From Kudoa neothunni (taxonomy: Eukaryota; Cnidaria), in the NCBI GenBank assembly GCA_964304625.1, contig OZ199839.1:7564001-7628000 (forward strand): a stretch of DNA of 64,000 bases, read 5' to 3'. A model generated the notes under the pieces. That model saw only the letters and a program-made list of their open reading frames with translations, had not been told where the DNA came from and searched no databases. Both the position numbers and the translations under genes were made by a program. Below, in pieces: positions 41,429-51,608 of the stretch. The stretch's first letter is position 1, and each line of letters starts with the position of its first letter.

Positions 41429-44400
41429 ATGGAGAATTCACCGAATGTTAGTGAAAACTCCATTGACCAATTGAAAGACACGTGTCCCGAACTGTCGCGA
41501 TCTGTTTTAGTGTACTTCCAGGCCTGGCAGAAAGCTACAGTTAAACGAAGACGTAAACCTCCTCTCTGTATAAAGGCGAATGAAATCGTAAAGATGGCAG
41601 AGCGCTTTAAGAGGTCTAAAGATGAACTTTCCGTTTTATGTCGAGATCGACTGAACCTGCCAAATTCCGCGAAATCTCAGAATTCAGAAGATACAGAATT
41701 TGTGGATATTTCGATTGAAGCAAACGATGTATCTTATTCAGATCGTGTCGCAATCCGGAAACTGCAGACAAATCTGTCCAGGAACCGCCGAAGTCTCAAC
41801 ATTTTGTATGATGAGTTTATGACTCTAGTACAGAATGCTGTTGATGATGGTGAGTTTCCGGAAGCTTTGAACTATAATGACGGTTCTGTTGATATATCAA
41901 CGGATCTGAAATTATTCTCAGTGCTTGCAGGACAACCCGATCTTATTCCAGCGCCATCGGAAGATAGACAGCGCATCGAAGAATGCATCCCACCACGCCA
42001 AACTTGAAATACAAGATTGCCAAAGTCTTCTCTAAGTGACAGAAGCGTTGTAAAAGATGTGATTGTCATTGACGAGGAGAACAAAGCAAACTTGCCACCA
42101 AATTAATCGACTAGTCACCATTGATGTGCGCGCAGCCAATGCTGACGCCATCTTCGCCGAATATGAATGCTAGGGCGGTTTTTGAGGATACGCAACCCCC
42201 AATTGATAAGCCCTACGATTTGTTTGGAAGAGTTTTTAATAATATTAATAATCCTAGCGCCGTCGAATTCGAACAAGCGCCCTCCATTGCAGAAAATGCA
42301 ATTCGTTCAGTGCTAATTTAACAGTCCGAGGTGATTTTGTCTAATGAGGATCTCGAAGCAGACAAAATCACCGACAATGCTTCCTCACAATCAGCAGATG
42401 ATATTCTCAGCAAGACTTTGGAGATCATTGTGGAAAATTTGGAAGAGAGCCCCCAAAAATCCCGCGCCAAATCGTTTTTCATGGGACCCAACGCAAAGCC
42501 AATAAGTAAGATATTCTGCGTTGGTTCCGATGATAATGATGATGGAATTACTGCTCCTACCTCTTCTCAACCGACTACGAGTTCTCCATCTGTTTCCCGC
42601 CCCCATCTTCGTCCCAGGAAGCGTAATCGCATAGAAATGTGCGATGAAACTTCCTCGCTTCCACCATTGGCACCCATCACTGACCGTCCAACCAAACGAC
42701 CGAGATTGGGACCCAACTTCCTTGCGTCCCTTTCTTCACATCCATCTACTGCTTCAACGCCTCCCCGGTACAATTTTGAGAACTTTAGATGCTCCTACAA
42801 TAGCTTTGACGCAACAACTCGCCGACTTTATTGAGGAGCAAACAAACAAAATCCCAACTTTCCTAAGTCAAGATAGATCAGTTAGATCGTTCTTCTGGCG
42901 AATTGAGAGAGAAATCTTTCAATTTCGAACCAGAAAACGCTCCTCCTGACTTGAACTTTTCCAACATCGACCCAACACAAGTAAGCTTTCATGTGGCAGA
43001 TGATACAGCCGAAAATGATGATACTCTCCGTCCACCGCTCCCAACATTGAAGACGACCGAGACATTGATGCCATCGCGGAAATTATCACTCAAGGTCAAT
43101 CCGATCAGCAAGCGAGTGATAATATCCCTCCAAACTCTCCAGCACTGGTTTCTGCTCAAGAAGTCCTTGACTTTTTGAGGGAGTATAATGGTCGTCAGGC
43201 CCCAGTTACTGAGGTTGTGCAAGAAAACCCCATAGATGAGATTCCCTCACAACAACCAGCGTCATCGATTGCCGCTGCTGATGTTGATCCTGCTCAACAG
43301 CAACAACGTCCTCTTTCAAAATATCAAGAAAGAAAGAACAAAGAGGACGCAATGTTAAAAGCAGCGGCCAACATGTTGAAGCTTGTTGTGAATCACAACA
43401 CCAACAACATGGCATGTAACGAGCTGTATGAAAAATTCCTTTCTGCAGCAACCGAACATGCGAAGCTTCTGAATCTGCACTACGGTCCGCTTGAAAAAAG
43501 CGCAGTACAAGGAAATTCAGAAGCTGTGGAAGCACCCCAACCTACTGGCCAACCCAATAAACCTCCTTTCTCTTACAAGAAGAGCAAATGAGAAGCGCCT
43601 GATGGGCTTGTACCGCACTAATATGAAGAAGCGCTATAACGAAGTGGTACAAGACCCTCCGATGTGGTGTAAAGCTACCCCTACGCAAATTGTAGAAGCT
43701 CTCACCCTTCCTCCACCACAAGACATTCCACTTCCAGAATATGTGGAAACGGAAGAAAGAAGACCCCATGAAGATCCTCTATCCCAACCTGGTGCCTACA
43801 ACGTGAATGAACCGTACAGCTTCTACTTGAATTACAGTGATCTGTATATCTCGCCGGAAGATGTACTCTTCACCTTAGAGAGGGCCGAGAAAGATACCGC
43901 ATGTGAGACAGACAGCATCCATATGCAATTTTAGAAACGTCTACACCAAATCGAATTTGTTCTGGCTCCTCTCTTTAATTACATCCTTCGTACGAATACC
44001 ATCCCAAAAAGTTAACTCGAATCAAGACTGGTGCTAATACCCAATTCCAAAGACGCAGCGACTGATAACCCCACTAACTACCGCCCTATCTCAATCACTC
44101 AAACAGTCTACCGATTGTTTATGAGTAGCATGAATCGAAAACTCCGTCAGATGATGAAGTTATCTCCTGCTCAGAAAGGTTTCATTCAAAGTGATGATGT
44201 CGAATATGCAGTCACTTTACATGAAATCCCGGACGACTCAAGACGCCACCTTTCCAAAATCAATGCTGTCTGGATAGACATCCAAAATCATTTGATTCTG
44301 TCCCACACAATCGCATCATCCACCAACTCCGTCGCCACCATGTCCCGACCAATATAGTCAACCTCATTTCCATCTGCATGAAGGCTCCTTCAACATCGCA

Positions 44401-46162
44401 ACAGACAAAGAAGGAAACACCTCCAATATCCCACCTCAACGGCCGAGGCGTGAGACAAGGCTGTCCCCTGTCTCCCCTTCTTGAGGAGATCGTTAACAGT
44501 GGTATTGGTTACCCACTCCGTGGGCAGAACATTGGTGTTCAGTACTTTGCTGATGATTTGGTCCTTCTAGCGAAGACACCTACAGATATGGGTTCCCTCT
44601 TAAGAACTGCTGAAGACTCTTTACGAAAACTTCTTTGAGTGTCAACCATTCCAAATGTGCGAGTCTCAAAGTTAGCTATTTGTATAGCAGAAGAGTCATC
44701 AATAATCAATTGTCCAACGCAATCCAACTTTTTGGTACCCACATTCCTCCAATGAAGAACCATTACAAATATCTTGGAACTTAATCTAATTTACAATCTT
44801 TAAAGATCTCCCACCTGCTCTCGATGATTTTATACAAAAATTGAAGAAAATTTCCAACTCACCACTTTTTCCATTCCAAAAGCTCAACATTCTCAAGATA
44901 TAACACCAATGTTAGACCACGTCATGAAGAATACTATCCTCCGTATTGAAGATCTGGCCAAATTGATGCCCTAATTTTACGAAAAGTTCGTCAGTGGCTC
45001 AATTTACCCAACTCCTGCACGAAGCATATATTCTATCTACCAAATTCTGCTGGTGGACTCGGTTTGAGACAACTAACCAAGGATTATGCTGCCTTGAGAT
45101 TAGCCGCTGGGCTCAATCTGTTGAACTCTACCGATGAACCCATCCAAAAAGTAGCCCGTCTGTCTCTGGAAGAAATTTGCAACAAGAGGACGAAGAACTC
45201 CATGGATCCTCTAACATACCTCCACCTGGATGAAGAACACTGCGTTTCTCGCGACATTAAAAGTCTTTTTTCTTCGATGCGCTTGAATCGCAAATCTATC
45301 AAAGTCGACTTATGCCAACCTTCCGATGATCCTAATCACATAGACATTGATGATGAATCCCTTAATTCTCCAATTTTTCCACCCAAGAACCCAACCTTCC
45401 GTCCAACTCGTATCAAGAAACTACGATAGCATCTTCAAGCATCTCATCTCAACCTCCTCAAGAATCAAGTCGACCAAGGAAGATCTGCTGGCTGCTTCAG
45501 TCAACACACCACCTCCAACTCTTGGACCATAACCGGGAACATCAAAGTAAGCTCCTACCGGTTTGGCCTAATGGAAAGGATAAATGTATTGCCAACGAAG
45601 ACAGTCCTCCACAAAGCCCAATCCTCGCTTGACACACAGTGTAGACGCTGTTCGTGTCAAGTTGAAACTTTGGGACACATCTTAAATGGCTGCCCTAACA
45701 GCAAAAACCATATCATACTCCGCCACAACGATGTCTTGGAAACCATTGCTTCCAAAATCAAGGTTGGGAAGAAATATGAGTTAAAGATAGACAAACTCTT
45801 CCCTGATAGCATCCTAATTGGTGACCGCCGCCCGGACATACAGCTAATCCATCAAAGGTCAAAAAGAATCATTGTAGCTGATGTCTCCATTTGCTACGAG
45901 TCTTCTCTTGACCGAATGGACCAAGTTCGCAGCCACAAGTTAGAGAAGTATGCCCACGAGTTTGCCCTCCTAGAGCAATATGGTTGGAAAGTACTCCCAA
46001 CAGCTCTCATCTACGGATCGTTAGGATCCCACCACCACCTCAACAATCAAGCATATACCCTCCTACACATCCAAAATGAACGTAAGATTAAAACTTATGA
46101 AAACCATCACCACGTCACTGATTGAGAAGTCTCACATGATTATTCCAAATCATGTGAGAACG
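41429..46162 (+). pseudogene. RT-RLE retrotransposon protein (copy 8), many lesions
   Basis: The start is intact, but the frame closes after 192 codons at 42005-42007, in the part corresponding to 'CIPPHQT' of copy 7. Downstream, open pieces at 42331-42834, 43175-43591, 43491-43934, 44031-44357, 44378-44638, 45064-45429 and 45571-46125 carry recognisable parts of the basic block, RT and endonuclease. A short deletion removes residues between 'SPLL' and 'EEIVNSG' in the RT. The zinc knuckle and P-D-X14-D region (45640-45900) are well preserved. At least ten breaks in total. Confidence 0.82.
46133..46156 (+). other. hairpin near the ORF end, copy 8, with inverted loop
   Basis: The stem CACATGATT with AATCATGTG is kept exactly, but the loop reads ATTCCA, the reverse complement of TGGAAT in the other copies. 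The simplest reading is inversion of the hairpin between its arms. The change replaces W-N by I-P in the protein, so it occurred without coding constraint or after decay. Confidence 0.65.
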
Positions 46163-49100
46163 CAATGGTAATAATTTTGGACTCCCCGCAGCATCATCGA
46201 CATCTTCGAATCCACTCAATAACTCTGATCCTTCTCCATCCAACTTGCATACCCGATCCAACGAAGATAACAACGACGATGGAAATGCCGACACAAATGA
46301 ACAAGATCGTCTCCCCTCCAACCTGACTAAATATCAACGGCGCAAAATGGAAAAAGAGAAACTCAAGGCGGCTGAAGCGATGATGAAGCACCTAATCAAC
46401 CATATGGGCTCTTCCGAATCCTGCGAAACCCTGTATTCTAACTTCCTGTCCGCGGCCACAGAACACGCAATGGAGCTGAAAATTCACCGTGCTCCCTACA
46501 CCCGTCCTAACTATAATGATGCGGAAAACAGAGAGGGCAACCCTTATGAAGAGCACAATATCGTCCGAAACAACAACCCTGCTGATCCGAGCACAACATT
46601 TATCAGAAGGATTCAACGCCCCCTAACAAAGAGAGCCCATGAGAGGAGACTCCGTGGACTCTACCGCACTAACATGAAGCGTTGTTTCCACGAAATAGTG
46701 AATGACCCGCCGAGATGGTGCACTGCACCTGCTGACAAAATAGCAGATGTTTTGACCTCAATCTCATCTTCCGTTCCTCTACCGACCATCGATGATTCTA
46801 CTCCTCTACATCCCTTCGCAGCCCAAATTCAATCTGCACTTCCAACTACACCTGAAGATGCGGATATTTACAATTTTCAAAGGAATTATTCCGACCTTCA
46901 CATAGCCCCCGAAGACGTCCTGTTTGCTCTAGAGAAAGCCAACAAAGACACCGCGGTGGGGACAGACGGCATCCAGATGACTTTCTGGAAACGTCTCCCG
47001 CAAATTGCATACGTTCTTGGCCCACTCTTCAATTATAATATCCGCTCTAGCATCATTCCTGCAAGCTGGCTCGAATCAAGATTGGTCTTGATTCCAAAAA
47101 CTAAAGACGCCGACAGCAATGATCCCCTCAACTACCGTCCGATTGCAATCACTCAAACAGTCTACCGACTGTTTATGAGCTGTTTGAATCGCAAACTGCG
47201 CTGCGCCCATTGATCAAACTGTCCCCGGCTCAAAAAGGGTTTCTACAAAGCGATGGCTGTGTTGAACACGCCTTCACCCTACAGGAGGCCCTTGACGATT
47301 TCCGACGCAAACAGTCAAAAATCAACGCTGTCTGGATTGACATCCAGAAAGCGTTTGATTCAGTTCCACACAACCTCATCATCCATCACCTCAAGAAACA
47401 ACATATCCCTTCCAACATTACCCAGCTCATCTCCAACCTCTACAACAACAGCTACAACCTAATAACTGATAAAGACGGCAACAACTCCAGAATCAATCCT
47501 AATGGCCGTGGTGTGAGACAGGGGTACCCCCTGTCTCCACTCTTATTCAATATAGTTATCGACCCGCTACTGGCTAAGATCAACGAAAGTGACATTGGGT
47601 ATCCTATCCTCGGTCAAAGAATAGGTGCTCAATGTTTTGCAGACGACCTGGTCCTCTTGACAGATGGTGAGGAAGATATGAACCGGCTACTGAAGATACG
47701 GAAGATTTCCTTACAACCGCTCAACTTGCGTCAACCACGCCAAATGCGCCTCGCTTAAGGTAAGTTATTTGTATAGCAGGCGCATTATCAATGAAGATTC
47801 ATCCCCTTCGCCGAAACTCTATGGAACCGCCACATCACCCATTCAAGACCTACAAGTACTTAGAGACCTGCTCCAACCTCCAATCCTTCAAGGATCTACC
47901 GCCCTGCTTCAAGAAATTTCAAGAAAATCTCAAGAAACTTTCCAACTCGCCACTGCTACCCTTTCAGAAGATCAATCTGCTGAAGATCTATATGTTCCCA
48001 GCCCTCGACTTCGTGATGAAGAATTAAGTATGACGCCCTCATCCTAAGAAATATCAGAAAATGGCTCAACTTACCCAACTCTTCGACCACCCCGCCTATT
48101 CTACACTCCAAACTGCTCCGGTGGACTCGGCCTTCGCCAGTTGACCAAAGACTATGCTGCCTTAAGGCTGGCCTCTGGTCTTAATGTGCTCAATTCGAAG
48201 GACGAGGCCATCCAGAAGATAGCCCGCCTCTCCTTAGTGAAGAGAGTGGACAACGATCTAAATCCCAAATGGATCCACTAAGCTACGTCCACGAAGAAAC
48301 GGAACCCATCATCGCCCGCTATATCCAAAGTCTCCTTTCGTCCATCAGATTAAATCGGAAATCCATCAACATATCCCTGTGCCAAAACTCTGACGATAAA
48401 GTACACTTGGACATCGATTCAGACTCCTTGCATCCTCCCCTAAATCCATCGAAGAATCCTACCTTCACCCCTGTTAAGACAAGACACCATTGTTATTAAT
48501 ATCACTATATGTATATCTACAAAGCTGTTTATATATGGAATTTAGGATCCAGAATGTTCTAGAAACATCTAAGCCGATGATAGGTTGTTATAGAAGCTTT
48601 CAGTGTATTCTATGTTAAACTAGAACCATCTGGAAGCCCTAACAACCCCAACCCGTGTCAAGCAGCTCCACTGGCACCTTCAATCCATCCACATGAAGGA
48701 GTGGACCGATCAACTCGACCAGGGAAGATCAGTCAAATGTTTTGCAGATACGAAGGAAGCGAATGCATGGACCCGAACTAGAAATATAAAAGTAAGTGCC
48801 TAAAGGTTCGGGCTCATGGGAAGAATCAACGTCCTGCCTACCAACACCGTCCCCCACCGTGCCCACTCCAACCTGGACACTCAATGCCGACGTTGCGCTC
48901 CTGCCAAGTCGAGACCTTAGGTCACGTCTTGAACGGATGTCAACGCGGAAAAGAGTTGATAATCAAGCGACACGATGCTGTCCTCGACCAAATATTCAAC
49001 TATAAGAAGAAATAAGGTGAGGCCTACAAATTACGTGTTAATTATAGGTTCCCCTCAATTTCTTCATCTCGTCGACTCGACATCCAAATCCTGCACCAAC

Positions 49101-49415
49101 GATCAAAAACCTAGTCGTGGTTGATATTTTCGTTTGTTATGAATCGAGCTTGGACCGTTTGAACCAGGTGAGATCCCATAAAATTCGGAAATATGAGCCC
49201 GAGTTTGAGCAGCTCCGGAATCTTGGTTACCACGTTCTACCCGCCGCTTTAATCTATGACTCCTTGGGAAGCCACCTCCACCGAAATGGGGAAGCGTATA
49301 CACTTCTTCAACTGTCTTCTGAGCGCAAGCGATGAAGCCTTTTGAAGAATGTTACGTCTACCTTGACCGAGTGGTCGCACAAAATCTGGAACCACCACAT
49401 TCGAACTGAAGCATG
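46163..49415 (+). pseudogene. RT-RLE retrotransposon protein (copy 9), fragmentary
   Basis: The first open part (through 47213) covers the basic block and early RT up to 'YRLFMSCLNRKLR', where a short tandem duplication (CTGCG twice, near 47198-47207) shifts the frame. A second part (47210-47758) holds RT boxes A, B and C. Box B reads 'GVRQGYPLSP' with Tyr instead of the usual Cys. Further frameshifts follow near 47700 and 48027. The zinc knuckle and endonuclease are recognisable in scattered frames (48269-49335). Not functional. Confidence 0.82.
48476..48650. repeat. small insertion inside copy 9, MITE-like
   Basis: Roughly 170 bp with no counterpart in other copies interrupts the region just before 'RVKQLRWHL'. 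Its ends read CTGTTAAG and, inverted, GTTGTTAGGG, so weak inverted ends are possible, with ACCC as a possible 4-bp duplication. It contains GAATGTTCTAGAA at 48552-48564, three alternating GAA/TTC units that match a heat-shock-element consensus. Family unknown; exact borders are uncertain by a few bases. Confidence 0.4.
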
Positions 49416-49491
49416 AAAATCCAATTTCCAACTACACCCCACAACAAAAAATTATTTTTAGATTAAAAAACAGCTTTACCTGAGTTATTTA

Positions 49492-49527
49492 AATCCATTA
49501 ACTCGAGTTCGGGTCTCGGTACGGCCA
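49492..49527 (+). repeat. degenerate tRNA-Gln 3' half before copy 10
   Basis: 36 bp, TACGGCC type, with several substitutions in the anticodon-side and T-arm parts (for example ATTAACTC for ATCGACCC). It is the most diverged half in the array, in keeping with its distal position. Confidence 0.85.
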
Positions 49528-49617
49528 CATTGCTTTTTTCTTTTTTGAGCGTATTGTCTATTTAATTTATTGGTTTTTTGGCGTTTTTAGCGGCTGGATT
49601 TTATTCTGAAAGACCAA

Positions 49618-49657
49618 GTAAATTATTTTATTGTTGTTGTTGTTGTTATCTTTCTAG
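49618..49657 (+). other. intron-like segment, copy 10 (40 nt)
   Basis: Begins GTAAAT and ends TTTCTAG. A TTG microsatellite has lengthened it to 40 nt, and the CTAAC branch motif has decayed to TTATC. Confidence 0.5.
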
Positions 49658-49677
49658 GTACACCCAATCGTTGGAAG

Positions 49678-50700
49678 ATGGAGAATTCGGCAGTTTTGTG
49701 TGAAAACTCCATTGATCATTTAAAAGACACGTGCCCCCCTGACGCGAGATGTTTTAATCTATTTCCAGGCCTGGCAGAAAGCTTCAGTTAAAAGATGTAA
49801 ACCTTCGCTCTGTATAAAGGAAAACGAAATCGTGAAGATGTCAGAGCGCGTTGAGTGTCAAAGGCGAACTTTCCATTTATGTCCGAACCGGCCGAAGTTG
49901 CTAATTCCTACGAAATCACAGAACTCAGAAGATACGGAGTTTGTGGAAATTCCAGCTGCAGTAGAAGATGTATCTTATTCAGATAGGGTTGCTATTCGAA
50001 AACTGCAGACAAATCTGTCCAGACACCGACGAAGTCTCAACATTTTGTACGACGAGTTCATGACTCATCTACAGAAAGCTGTAGATGACGCTGAGTTTCC
50101 TGTTGAATTAGTGAGCAATGATGGATCTGTCGATATATTGGCAGATCTAAAATTCTTTCCAGTTTTGCCAAACCAACCAATTCTTAATGATGGTCAATCA
50201 AAGAAAAGGCGAGTTATGGAGGCCACCGCAAGTGATGAAATCATACCAAAAGAAGCGCCCAATGTTGCTCAAAGATTGGAAGATGTTGTTCCTACTTTTA
50301 AGGAAGTGGAGAGCGCAACAAAAATTACGAATAATGAGGCGCCATTAAAAACAGACGTGCCCCAACCCATTCCACCGTCTGTGCATAATTTCCGTAGTCC
50401 AAGGTTATCTTTACCCATTAATAATTAACTATTAACTACTTCTTTACTCAATCTTGCCCAAATTCTGTTAATTATGATCATTTCTCACATAATACCGATT
50501 TTGATTTTAATCAATTCTAACTTAACGTCTCCCATTAAACCAAATTCACATCCAAACTCAACCTCCGACGTGGAAATAGATAATATTCAGACTCCAGCTC
50601 CGATCCCGATCAAAAAAAGATCCAAATTATTCTTCAAAGCGGTCAACCACAACCGAATAATTCTCTCGCTATGTTGTAATAATATTATACATTGAATGCC
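49678..50700 (+). pseudogene. retrotransposon N-terminal region (copy 10), relic
   Basis: From ATG 49678 the first codons match 'ENSAVLCENSIDHLKDTC', then the frame shifts. An open part at 49832-50428 matches residues about 55-250 of copy 1 ('DVSYSDRVAIRKLQTNLSR' and 'NDGSVDILADLKFFPVLP'). A last scrap at 50474-50695 includes 'KKRSKLFFKA'. It is not functional and is the oldest-looking copy. Confidence 0.8.
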
Positions 50701-51600
50701 ATAGAATCTTTCTGGGTTCAGCTCAAACGCAGAATCATCAAAATCTAGATATGTAATTCAATCAAATTTTATTAGCTACCTGCATTAATAATGTTCCTCT
50801 CTTTTATGGGAGAAACTTCTTTGTTCACCTGCTATTTAAAGTTTATTACTAAACATTGCTCCCATTGAATACTATTAGATTTATTGCGACAAAAAAATTA
50901 ACAAAAGGATAAGGTGAGTGAGTCTAAATTTCTAACAAATTTAAATATCAAGGCAAAAAATAATTGTCTAAGGAAAATGATGTTAAAACGCGCAATATTC
51001 GCTAATTTATGGTGTGTGGTATCAGAAAATCACCATCTTCTGAATGTTTACTCTATATTTATTCCCAATTTTTTATAAAAAAAGCTGATGAATACCGAAA
51101 CCAACGGCAATGCATCCAACCAAAAATAACAGCTTGTAAATTTGAGCAATTCTTCATCTGAATGTTGAATTGAAAACGTGCGACTCCATCATGTTACAAC
51201 AGACATTGAATATTCTTTTGTTCTCAAATAAACTTAATTTTAATCAATAAAGATTAATGGTTTTAATATTGACGACAAAAATTGAATTTCTCTTATACAA
51301 CAAAAACTATTTAATATTTAATAACAGAGATTAGAGCTTTACACATGTATAAATATAGTTTCTATGAATTCTCTTTATTAATAAATTACCCAATAAAATA
51401 AAGATTAAATAAAGAATAAATTCAAACTCTTTTCAATTAGTGTTCTAATTTTTCTATTTTAATTGCTTTTTAATAATAAATCGCAAAACAAACGTTGAAA
51501 AATTGATATCAACAACGGCATCGTCTGAGCATAATGATTCTGAAATTAGATGTTTTGTTATTTCAGTAAAATTTTAATAATATTGTCTCTGAAGCTACTT
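50701..51600. other. AT-rich stretch beyond the array
   Basis: No homology to the LINE family, tRNA halves or coding sequence was seen. It should be the original downstream flank of the tRNA locus, or sequence brought in by the deletion that removed the end of copy 10. Confidence 0.55.
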
Positions 51601-51608
51601 AAAATGAT
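51601..51608. repeat. 8-bp target-site duplication, left (AAAATGAT)
   Basis: AAAATGAT abuts the left end of the inverted-repeat element and recurs at its right end. Confidence 0.8.

Larger units (their letters stand above)
41288..46162 (+). mobile_element. tRNA-targeted LINE, copy 8 (decayed mosaic)
   Basis: Successive parts resemble different subfamilies. The first ~35 bp of the leader are copy-3 type; the rest of the leader and the first codons are copy-6 type. About 41690-41855 is copy-1 type, about 41855-43930 is copy-7 type, and about 43930-45440 is copy-3 type. The last ~700 bp are a further variant. Its 3' UTR is missing: the end is fused to the interior of copy 9 within a shared GAGAACG at 46156-46162. 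Confidence 0.82.
46156..49491 (+). mobile_element. tRNA-targeted LINE, copy 9 (5' part missing, mosaic, decayed)
   Basis: Starts abruptly inside the N-terminal region at the part matching 'RERIGNNYGL', with no leader or tRNA half. It is copy-1-like to about 47530 and copy-7-like from there to the 3' end; the switch falls in the conserved 'GRGVRQG' motif. It carries a 170-bp foreign insertion near 48476-48650. The 3' UTR (49416-49491) ends in ATTTA before AATCC. Confidence 0.82.
49528..50700 (+). mobile_element. tRNA-targeted LINE, copy 10 (3'-truncated relic)
   Basis: Leader, intron-like segment and the first ~340 codons' worth of N-terminal region, fading out after the equivalent of 'ERSKTFF'. 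RT, zinc knuckle, endonuclease and 3' UTR are absent. The loss is at the 3' side, opposite to the usual 5' truncation of LINEs, so it results from later deletion rather than incomplete reverse transcription. Confidence 0.82.

Noticed and set aside
4454-50700. Interpretation as a satellite or a tandem host gene family
   Set aside because: RT, zinc-knuckle and endonuclease motifs, the tRNA halves at nearly every junction and the lack of host-like introns in the ORF identify retrotransposon copies.
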